Of a stretch of DNA of 57,228 bases, positions 33,761 through 40,950 are shown piece by piece. Origin of the DNA: an uncultured Methanobrevibacter sp. (lineage in GTDB: Archaea > Methanobacteriota > Methanobacteria > Methanobacteriales > Methanobacteriaceae); the NCBI RefSeq assembly GCF_937898925.1, contig NZ_CALDKF010000067.1, positions 1 to 57,228 on the forward strand, given 5' to 3'. The stretch's first letter is position 1; each line of letters begins with the position of its first letter. Position numbers and translations under genes: made by a program. The notes under the pieces were generated by a model. The model was given only the letters and a program-made list of their open reading frames with translations. It searched no databases and had not been told where the DNA came from.

Positions 33761-34351
33761 TTAATAATTTTGTTCAATTGAATTCAAGACATGGGTTACA
33801 AATTGGGTTTTAGCTATTTCCTCAACGAATTCAACAAGAGCAGCAGCTTCTTTTACTGTTTCTCCAGTAGCTATAACTCCATGGTTTTTTAGGATGATTG
33901 CATCCTCTGTCTTAAGAGCTTCACTTGCAGCTTCAGCAAGTTCCTTGCTTCCAGGCTTGAAGTATTCAATATCCTTCAAGTATTCAGACTTAATGGCTCC
34001 AAATCCTTCAAGACGCTTTATTTTCTTCTTTGAAAATGCAAATCCTGTTGCATAAGGTGAATGGGTATGTGCAATTCCATAAACCTCAGGCTTTTCCCTG
34101 TATATTGCCAAGTGCATTCCAACTTCAGATGATGGCTTTCCTTTGGTTAGGAGCTCACCCTTTTCATTCACGAGAACAATGTCCTCTTCCCTTAAGTCTG
34201 CAAGGGATTTTAAAGTAGGTGTAATGGCCACTATGTCGCCGTTTTCACCTTTGAATCTTGCACTTACATTGCCAGCTTTTCCAGAGACCAATCCTCTTTC
34301 AAATACATATGCTGACATTTCAACCACGGATTTAACAATTTCCTTTTCCAT
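33761..34351 (-). CDS. fucA: class II aldolase/adducin protein, fuculose-1-phosphate aldolase type
   Basis: 196 aa. RGLVSGKAGNVSARF, GKPSSEVGMHLAIYR with AHTHSPYATGFAF, and ILKNHGVIATG supply the Zn-binding His residues and catalytic Glu of class II aldolases. In methanogens this enzyme cleaves fuculose-1-phosphate to dihydroxyacetone phosphate and lactaldehyde, a possible source of lactate for coenzyme F420. ATG 34351 is selected because AGGATGAT lies just upstream; the ATG at 34375 would read through it. Adjacent genes are unrelated. Other class II aldolases such as ribulose-phosphate-type enzymes cannot be separated by motif alone. Confidence 0.87.
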   Translation of the reverse strand: MEKEIVKSVVEMSAYVFERGLVSGKAGNVSARFKGENGDIVAITPTLKSLADLREEDIVLVNEKGELLTKGKPSSEVGMHLAIYREKPEVYGIAHTHSPYATGFAFSKKKIKRLEGFGAIKSEYLKDIEYFKPGSKELAEAASEALKTEDAIILKNHGVIATGETVKEAAALVEFVEEIAKTQFVTHVLNSIEQNY

Positions 34352-34444
34352 ATTATCATCCTTAATAAATATCAAAGTTCATAAAAAAAGCAGATAATAT
34401 TAGCTATTAAATAGCCAATTATCTTAAATTTCTATTTTAATCAA

Positions 34445-36229
34445 TTAATCAATGAATTTCAATTGCTTGTAATTGCCGCCTACATCAATTATAGGAACCT
34501 CTGCAGGGGTTGGCACGATGTTATAGATTTTCTGGAACTCTGTTTGAGTCTGGAAAGTACCTGAATTTATGCAGTGAATTCCCTTATAGTTTGTATAGGT
34601 GTTAATGTGAACGTGTCCTGTATGCAATACATCAGGGACGCTATCAATAACCAAATGATCCTCAAGCTCTGAAGCAAGTGGGGTTCTCTCACCATACAAT
34701 GGAGCCAAATGCCTTTTTCTTAGGAATTCCTTCATTACAAGGTCATTGCGTTCATGTGAGAAGTCATTTGATCCCATCACCATGTCATCTATTCCTCTTC
34801 CATGGTAAATCAATACCTCAAGGCCATCCAAGCTGACAGTACTTGGATTTGATAGGAACTCTACATTATTTAGCTTGTATAATGATTTAGCGTACTTTTC
34901 AGGAACAGCTGGCTGTGGCTCTGCAACTCTTGAAGCATCGTGGTTTCCAGGAGTGATGATGATTTTAATGTCACTTCTGATATCACCAACCAAACGTGCT
35001 GCCTCATCGTATTGGGCAGTGATGTCCTTAATGGCCAATTCCTTATCCTGGTTTGGATAAACTCCAATACCGTCTACAATATCTCCACCGATAATCATAT
35101 ACTTAACGTTATTAGCCATTTCCCTTTGCTCTTCGCTTCCAAAATCTCCATTAAGCCATTTGGTGAATCTGACAAATGCATCTTCAAGGAATGTTGAACT
35201 TCCTATGTGGATGTCGGATGTGAATACAGTACCGAAGTCAACCTCTTTCCTATCCTTTCTTGGAACATCAGGGTCAATGAGATTTTGGCAAATTGCCAAT
35301 TGGTTTTCACTTTGGCCAGCTCTTTTTTGTGCAATTACACCAATCACTTCATCTCTCATTAGGTTTCTTGCAGCTCTGATAAGCTCATCATTGTCCTTGC
35401 TTACTAAAATAGGCATGGAACCTGTATCATCTTCCACTTCAATAAGGTAATGGCCGTTTTTAGTGCTTCTGATGTCTGTAATCATTACGATTAGGTTCAA
35501 GTCAGTTTGGTTTTCAGTGATTTCATTGATCTTTTGCCAGGTTCGCAGTTCAGGTCTTTTTTCCAATATTCCAGATAATTTCTTGTATCTGTTTTGGAAG
35601 TAATCGATTAGATTTCCAATCTCTCCGCTAGTGTATGATTTATTGCTTGTGTCTTTCAGGACCTTGAATTTGTCAAAGCTGACTTTTGATTCAGTCAAGT
35701 TTCTTTTGTATTTAACTTCAACCTCTTTTGAAACCTCAGCATCTTCGATTTTCACCACATGCTCACTAGCATAGCCAGGATTGACTTTAGCTTTAATTTC
35801 TTCCTTAGGCTTTTCTTCAGCTTTAGGTTTATTAAGTTCAATGCCTTTTTCTGGTGTAGTTTGAGGTTTTAGTAAGTCTATACCCTTTTCTTCAGCTTTA
35901 GGTTTTTCAAGCTCAATACCAGTTGGCTTGTTTGTAGGAGCTTTAGTCTCCAGTGGTTTTGTTTGTATCTGTGCTGGCTTTTCAACTGCCTTAGGCTTTT
36001 CATCCATAATAGGGCTTTTCATTTCTAAATTGAGCCCTTCCATTTTCATAATGGTGTCAACATCAACTGGAACCATGTCTTTAGAATAATTTCCGCTTTT
36101 CAATTTAACAATAATTTCTGAACTTAAATTTATAGGATTTTTAGAGCTTTTGATTAAATCATATGCCTCTGGAGATAATATTATCCCTTTCCTTGCAAAT
36201 TTAATTAGAATTTCAGCAGTCATGTACAT
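34445..36229 (-). CDS. polB: DNA polymerase D small subunit (DP1)
   Basis: 594 aa. The C-terminal half is a calcineurin-like 3'-5' exonuclease: FTSDIHIGS, MIIGGDIVDGIG, IIITPGNHDASRV, LIYHGRGIDD and VLHTGHVHINTY, with all metal ligands visible. Before it is an OB fold (IVMITDIRSTKNGHYLIEVE, GSMPILVSKDN). Residues about 60-155 are a Lys/Pro/Glu-rich linker with repeated GIELxKPKAEEK blocks, leading from a small N-terminal helical domain. DP1 proofreads for the replicative DNA polymerase D; the DP2 gene is elsewhere. AAGGAAGT is close to ATG 36229; ATG 36223 is the alternative start. Confidence 0.96.
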   Translation of the reverse strand: MYMTAEILIKFARKGIILSPEAYDLIKSSKNPINLSSEIIVKLKSGNYSKDMVPVDVDTIMKMEGLNLEMKSPIMDEKPKAVEKPAQIQTKPLETKAPTNKPTGIELEKPKAEEKGIDLLKPQTTPEKGIELNKPKAEEKPKEEIKAKVNPGYASEHVVKIEDAEVSKEVEVKYKRNLTESKVSFDKFKVLKDTSNKSYTSGEIGNLIDYFQNRYKKLSGILEKRPELRTWQKINEITENQTDLNLIVMITDIRSTKNGHYLIEVEDDTGSMPILVSKDNDELIRAARNLMRDEVIGVIAQKRAGQSENQLAICQNLIDPDVPRKDRKEVDFGTVFTSDIHIGSSTFLEDAFVRFTKWLNGDFGSEEQREMANNVKYMIIGGDIVDGIGVYPNQDKELAIKDITAQYDEAARLVGDIRSDIKIIITPGNHDASRVAEPQPAVPEKYAKSLYKLNNVEFLSNPSTVSLDGLEVLIYHGRGIDDMVMGSNDFSHERNDLVMKEFLRKRHLAPLYGERTPLASELEDHLVIDSVPDVLHTGHVHINTYTNYKGIHCINSGTFQTQTEFQKIYNIVPTPAEVPIIDVGGNYKQLKFID

Positions 36230-36588
36230 TACTTCCTTATTTTTGGCAAAATCATTTTGTCGTTTTTTAGATTTTGCTCACGAAACAGTTCCATTACATT
36301 CGTCATTACATTCGTTAATGTTTTTATTTCAATCTTATAATTCAATCTTATATTTATATTATCTTTTTATTGTTAATAAAATAATCTATATTGCATTATT
36401 TTTCGATAATCTTATTATATATAAATAATATAAACTATATCATTATAAGATACTAACAATATATCTTCATCACATTTAAAACTTATTGAAGGCAATGAAA
36501 AATATAAGTTTTATTGATGAAATATAGAAATATTTGCTTATAAAAAATTTAAAATAATTAAAAAATTAATTCATAAAGGGTATATAAA
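36230..36588. other. divergent promoter region with a 12-bp tandem repeat
   Basis: 359 bases between DP1 (minus) and the Ser-rich secreted protein (plus). CATTACATTCGT occurs twice in direct tandem at 36292-36303 and 36304-36315. TATA-like runs (TTATTATATATAAATAATATAA at about 36410) lie further right. No gene or RNA was recognised. Confidence 0.5.
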
Positions 36589-37404
36589 ATGAAAATTTCA
36601 AGAATAATACTTATCATATTGTTATTTTTTGTCTTTTTTGAAATAGGACTATTCAGTTCCTATACTTTAGCAACTGGAGAAGTTCCTGATCCAGGAGAAT
36701 TAATAAATATGCAAGTCAGCACTGTAACCTCATTTTTCAGTCCTGACAATGTCGGCGGATTGCTCATTAAAGATCCGGACAATGTAAATGTAACAAATAG
36801 ATATGAATTGGCTGACAAGCTATCAGAAGTGGCGGATGTAGATGGGGTCAATGTAGATAACATGACTGTCACAACCGTGGATGACACTGACAAGGATGAG
36901 TTTAATGTAACTGTAACCGCTTTCGGTTATTCCAAACCTAGTGGAAAATCCGGTTCAATCATCATCAATGGTGAGCCTGATTATAAAATCATTGCTACAG
37001 CTACTGCTGAACACAACATAAACGGTATTGAAGTTAAGTTGGATACATTGAAGGTTGATTCAATCTTGAAGATATTTGATGCTGATGACAATAGCTATTC
37101 CATATTGGATGAAGGCAATTCAAGCTCTAAGTCAAGTTCCAGCTCAAAATACAAATCAAGTTCAAGTAGCAGTTCAAGCTCCAGCTCAAGCTATAGCAGT
37201 TCAAGTTCATCCAGTTCCAGTTCCTCTGATTCAGGATCAAGTTCCTCATCTGAAGGAGGCTCTTCTTCCGGAGGATCTTCAGGAGGTTCTAGTGGCGGAT
37301 CATCATCTGGTGGAGGCTCTTCCTCTGGTGGTTCATCTGGAGGGTCCACTGAATCTACAGGCGAGCTATTAGCGCCTTTATTCTATATTTTTAGCTTTAG
37401 CTAA
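36589..37404 (+). CDS. secreted or anchored protein with Ser/Gly-rich tail
   Basis: 271 aa, family not recognised. The N-terminus IILIILLFFVFFEIGLFSS is a signal or anchor span. Residues about 30-165 form a folded domain (NVGGLLIKDPDNVNVTNRYE, TVTAFGYSKPSGKSG, IIINGEPDYKIIATATAEHN). Residues about 180-258 are almost only Ser and Gly with a few Tyr, Lys and Asp, a flexible wall-spanning or O-glycosylated linker, and the end is hydrophobic (LLAPLFYIFSFS), so the protein may be anchored at both ends or retained in the membrane at its C-terminus. The Ser stretch uses mixed AGT/AGC/TCA/TCC codons, so it is old rather than a fresh slippage. Confidence 0.65.
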   Translation: MKISRIILIILLFFVFFEIGLFSSYTLATGEVPDPGELINMQVSTVTSFFSPDNVGGLLIKDPDNVNVTNRYELADKLSEVADVDGVNVDNMTVTTVDDTDKDEFNVTVTAFGYSKPSGKSGSIIINGEPDYKIIATATAEHNINGIEVKLDTLKVDSILKIFDADDNSYSILDEGNSSSKSSSSSKYKSSSSSSSSSSSSYSSSSSSSSSSSDSGSSSSSEGGSSSGGSSGGSSGGSSSGGGSSSGGSSGGSTESTGELLAPLFYIFSFS

Positions 37405-37477
37405 TTTTTAGCTAATCATATTTATTAAAGATTTACAAAAGATAAAAACAATAACAGAACGTCCTTAAAAAGGTGAT

Positions 37478-38611
37478 ATGATGATTAATCTTATTAGCAT
37501 GGGTTCTGATATAGGAAACATTACCATAAATGCATTCAATGCCATAATTGAAGCAGATATTATAGTCAATTATGACAATATCGATTTAAGCGATTTGGAT
37601 ACATATTTAAAAGACAAGGAAATCATTTCAAATGGCTTAGAAAAGTCAAATGAGGTAATCGTTGGCTTGGATGAGTCAGAGTCTATTGAAGAGAATGATA
37701 TCTATTCAAAACTTGAGGAATCCTATTCAAAAATAGAATTGGCCATTTCAAGGTCTCAAGACAATAATGTCGCTTTAATCTGCTCCAACAGGAGTAACAT
37801 TTATGGCATAGCCAATCTATTGATTCAAATGAGCTCAAAGTATAATGATGTCGAGTTTAAGATTTATCCGGCTGTTTCCCCTATAGATTACAGTTCAGCC
37901 GTATTGGGAGCTCCATTGAATGATTTTGTAGCTATTGACTTAAACAATCCTCTCGTATCAGACAAAGAGCTTAAAAATAAGATTAGGTTGGCCTTAAAGA
38001 ATGACTTTGCTTTATTCATTCACAATCCAATTGGCGACAGTGGTGACAAGGCCAATTTCAATATCTTGAAGGAAGTCATTGATGACTTCAACAATGAATT
38101 ATTGGTAGGAATCGTGAATGAAGGATATAGATATGAAATCTCAAAGTTCAATGACATCAATGATGAGAGCGTTAAAGAGAATTCATCTTTGATTATAGGA
38201 AACAAGTTGACTCACAAGCTTGAGGATTATATGGTGACTTCCTCTGACTATATAGTCAAGCCTAAGTTCATTTCACAAAACATTGATTTCTTTGAAAGGT
38301 ACTTGAAGGACGAGACACCTAAGGGCCTTGACTATGATTGCGAATATTTGCCATGCCATAAGGAATTGGAGGCATGTGATTTCTGTTATTGTCCTTTCTA
38401 TCCATGTGCTGATGGATTGACTGGCGGTGAATGGATCAAGGACAAGGATGTATGGAGCTGTCAACACTGTGACTGGATACATCTTGAAGAGCCATGTCAG
38501 GCAGTAAGAAAAGGACTTGAAGACATTTTGGAAGATAAAAATGATTTGAAATCCAAACACATGGAACTATTGAAATTGAGACGTGAATGTCTATTGAAAA
38601 CTTTAAAATAA
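37478..38611 (+). CDS. degenerate CbiH-like methylase fused to a Cys-rich small domain
   Basis: 377 aa. Residues 1-235 follow the tetrapyrrole methylase fold (NLISMGSDIGNITINAFNAI, EADIIVNYDNI, YPAVSPIDYSSAVLGAPLND). The C-terminal 90 residues are the Cys-rich small domain often fused to CbiH/CobJ (CDFCYCPFYPC, CQHCDWIHLEEPC), with at least nine Cys. In active enzymes the SAM loop reads G-D-P-G-x-Y-G; here it is SNRSNIYG, and the first Gly-rich loop is altered too. So it is either a very divergent cobalt-factor III C17-methyltransferase or one that lost methylation. AGGTGAT lies right before ATG 37478/37481. The linkage to B12 synthesis is by homology. Confidence 0.75.
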   Translation: MMINLISMGSDIGNITINAFNAIIEADIIVNYDNIDLSDLDTYLKDKEIISNGLEKSNEVIVGLDESESIEENDIYSKLEESYSKIELAISRSQDNNVALICSNRSNIYGIANLLIQMSSKYNDVEFKIYPAVSPIDYSSAVLGAPLNDFVAIDLNNPLVSDKELKNKIRLALKNDFALFIHNPIGDSGDKANFNILKEVIDDFNNELLVGIVNEGYRYEISKFNDINDESVKENSSLIIGNKLTHKLEDYMVTSSDYIVKPKFISQNIDFFERYLKDETPKGLDYDCEYLPCHKELEACDFCYCPFYPCADGLTGGEWIKDKDVWSCQHCDWIHLEEPCQAVRKGLEDILEDKNDLKSKHMELLKLRRECLLKTLK

Positions 38612-38732
38612 ATTTTTAATTTAATTTTTTATAAAATTAATTCAATCAATATTTTTTAATTTAATTTTTTAAATTATAGAATAATCAAATTATACTTATT
38701 TATTACATATTAAAATAAAGAAGGTTTTGAAA

Positions 38733-39341
38733 ATGCCAAGTGTAAAAGATATTTTAATTGAAATGAAAGACATGTCGGAATTAATGGTTGATTTGGCTTA
38801 TTCTGCTGTTTTATTCAACAACAAAGCTGCAGCAGAAGAGGTATTGACCCTTGAAAACAGACTCAACAGCATGAATTATGAGATCAAGAAGCAATCTCTT
38901 GTAGCTGCACGTTCCCTTGAGGATGCGGAAAAATTGACTACCTTGCTTGAGATTGCAGAAGCTGCTGAATCCATGGGAAACGCTGCAAAGGATTTAGCTG
39001 ACTTGACATTAAAGGGATTCGAGCCACACCTTGTATTCAAGATGGTTATGGAAGAATCTGAAAGGAACATCATTCGTGTAAATGTTGAGGAAAGCTCTGC
39101 TTTAACAAACCAATCCTTAGGAGAATTGTTACTCCTCAACCGTACCGGTATGAGAATCATTTCCATCAGACGTGGGGATTCCTGGATTTATGGTCCTGAC
39201 AAAAACACTGTTATCCTTGCAGGAGATGTTTTGATTGCTAAAGGATCCGAAACAGGAACTGAAATTATTGAAAAATTAGCAGATGGAGAAATGCATTTAG
39301 AAGATTTAGGAAATATTGAAGAATTTATTGATGACGATTAA
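38733..39341 (+). CDS. PhoU-TrkA_C regulatory protein
   Basis: About 202 aa. A PhoU-like helical bundle (residues 1-110: VKDILIEMKDMSELMVDLAY, LLEIAEAAESMGNAAKDLAD) is followed by a TrkA_C/RCK_C domain (SALTNQSLGELLLLNRTGMR, VILAGDVLIAKGS). Such proteins sense ions or nucleotides and regulate channels or transporters. The MgtE-type transporter gene that starts 160 bases downstream on the same strand is the likely target, and a similar pairing is common in archaea. ATG 38733 is preferred over TTG 38727 because AAGAAGG lies at the right distance. Confidence 0.88.
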   Translation: MPSVKDILIEMKDMSELMVDLAYSAVLFNNKAAAEEVLTLENRLNSMNYEIKKQSLVAARSLEDAEKLTTLLEIAEAAESMGNAAKDLADLTLKGFEPHLVFKMVMEESERNIIRVNVEESSALTNQSLGELLLLNRTGMRIISIRRGDSWIYGPDKNTVILAGDVLIAKGSETGTEIIEKLADGEMHLEDLGNIEEFIDDD

Positions 39342-39356
39342 TTCAAATTTTGATTT

Positions 39357-39439
39357 ATTGTTTGTGTACTTTTAGAGTTTATATGAATTTGATTTTTTTT
39401 ATTGTTTGTGTATTTTTAGAGTTTATATGAATTTGATTT
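39357..39439 (+). repeat. imperfect tandem duplication in the transporter leader
   Basis: 39357-39395 and 39401-39439 share 39 positions with a single C/T difference, period 44. Each copy contains TTTATATGA, a TATA-like element, so the transporter gene may have two tandem promoters. Confidence 0.85.
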
Positions 39440-39500
39440 CAATTAAATTATTTATTTAATATGTATGGATGTGACACTATGATGATAGGAGGTGAACCAG

Positions 39501-40841
39501 TTGAAAAGTCTAATGAAGATGGTACGTCAATTTGGGGAATCTCTCATCACATTGGTTGTTAGCATTATTCTATTTTTATTCAATGCTGTAAAGTTCATCG
39601 TTTCACTTCCAGCACGTTTTGTAAGCTATATAAGAGAATTTTTAGCTGACACCGATTCTGTTTTAAAGGAAAGCCTTATCGCCCTTTCCATTTGTGCTGT
39701 AGGTGACTTGTGTGCAGGTATCATTTTAGGAAATATGGAATTCTTCCTGCAGACCTATCCTGGACTTATGGTAATCATTCCTGGAGCTATTGGAATGAGA
39801 GGAAACATCTTCGGTTCCTTCGGTTCAAGATTAAGCACTCACCTCCACATTGGTACAATATCTCCAGAATTCAAAAGGTCAGACCTTTTGGATGAAAACA
39901 TTACAGCATCAATTATATTGACTATGGCTCTTTCAGTCTTGCTTGGAGCTATTGCAAAGGTAATCTGCATATTATTCAATTTCCCAAGCATAAGCCTATT
40001 TGACTTTGTATTGATTTCATTCATTGCAGGATTGATATCAACTGTAATCATGCTTCCAATTACAATGTTCATTTCACTTAAGAGTTTTGAAGGGGGTTGG
40101 GACCCAGATAACATCACAACACCTTTCATTGCAGCTGTAGGAGACTTCTTCACCTTGCCTGCAATCATTTTAAGTGTCTTGATTGTAAATCTAATAGGTT
40201 TCGATCCAATCGTCAAGATGGTATTGTTTGCAATCATTATCTTGATTACAGTGGTTTCATTGATTTCAGGATACACTGCTGACAATGAAGTAAGGCATAT
40301 CGTTAGGCAATCCACTCCAGTCCTGTTCTTCTGTTCCATATTGGGAACCGTTGCAGGTGGAATATTGAACAACTCACTTAGCACACTCCTTAAGAACCAG
40401 ACATTGCTGACCTTGGTTCCATTGTTCTCTGGTGAAAGTGGCGGTTTGGTAAGCATTTTAGGTGCAAGATTGTCTTCAGGTCTTCACTCAGGTTTGATTG
40501 ACCCAGTCTTGAGACCTAAAAAGCACACTATGGAAAACTTCATAGCTATTGTGACATTGGCTGTAGTGATGTATCCTTTGATTGGATTCTTGGCTGAATC
40601 ATCTACAATAGCTTTCAATAACATTGGTGTAGGATACCTTCAATCAATATTGATAAGCCTGCTTGCAGGTATGATCTTGATTTTAATCATGTTGCTTGTA
40701 GTCTTCTATATCTCTACCATTTCATATAGAAGAGGTCTTGATCCTGATAATATTGTGATTCCTTTATCTACAAGCCTAACAGATTCAATATCCACATTGA
40801 TTTTAATTGTAGTGTCTTTAGGTCTTTTAAGCTTGATTTAA
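39501..40841 (+). CDS. MgtE-type (SLC41) divalent cation transporter
   Basis: 446 aa with about ten spans forming two MgtE repeats. Repeat 1 has PGAIGMRGNIFGSFGSRLST and GGWDPDNITTPFIAAVGDFF; repeat 2 has FSGESGGLVSILGARLSSGL and GLDPDNIVIPLSTSLTDSIS. The D-P-D-N-I-x-x-P motifs sit where MgtE binds magnesium in the pore. There is no N-terminal CBS or MgtE_N gating domain, so gating may be supplied in trans by the PhoU-TrkA_C protein upstream. AGGAGGTGA (39488-39496) is the best ribosome binding site in the window and points to TTG 39501; the alternatives are GTG 39492, inside that site, and ATG 39513. Confidence 0.87.
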   Translation: MKSLMKMVRQFGESLITLVVSIILFLFNAVKFIVSLPARFVSYIREFLADTDSVLKESLIALSICAVGDLCAGIILGNMEFFLQTYPGLMVIIPGAIGMRGNIFGSFGSRLSTHLHIGTISPEFKRSDLLDENITASIILTMALSVLLGAIAKVICILFNFPSISLFDFVLISFIAGLISTVIMLPITMFISLKSFEGGWDPDNITTPFIAAVGDFFTLPAIILSVLIVNLIGFDPIVKMVLFAIIILITVVSLISGYTADNEVRHIVRQSTPVLFFCSILGTVAGGILNNSLSTLLKNQTLLTLVPLFSGESGGLVSILGARLSSGLHSGLIDPVLRPKKHTMENFIAIVTLAVVMYPLIGFLAESSTIAFNNIGVGYLQSILISLLAGMILILIMLLVVFYISTISYRRGLDPDNIVIPLSTSLTDSISTLILIVVSLGLLSLI

Positions 40842-40950
40842 TCTTGAATAGTTATTTATAATGTTTTTAGGTATTAAACTTGATTTAATTTAAAAAAATA
40901 GTTGGTTTTATTGATTAGTTATTTTAAAAAAGACCTAATTCTTTTTTATT

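Noticed and set aside
36292..36315. 12-base tandem repeat upstream of the Ser-rich protein
   Set aside because: Only two copies without symmetry or link to a known factor; too little to claim an operator.
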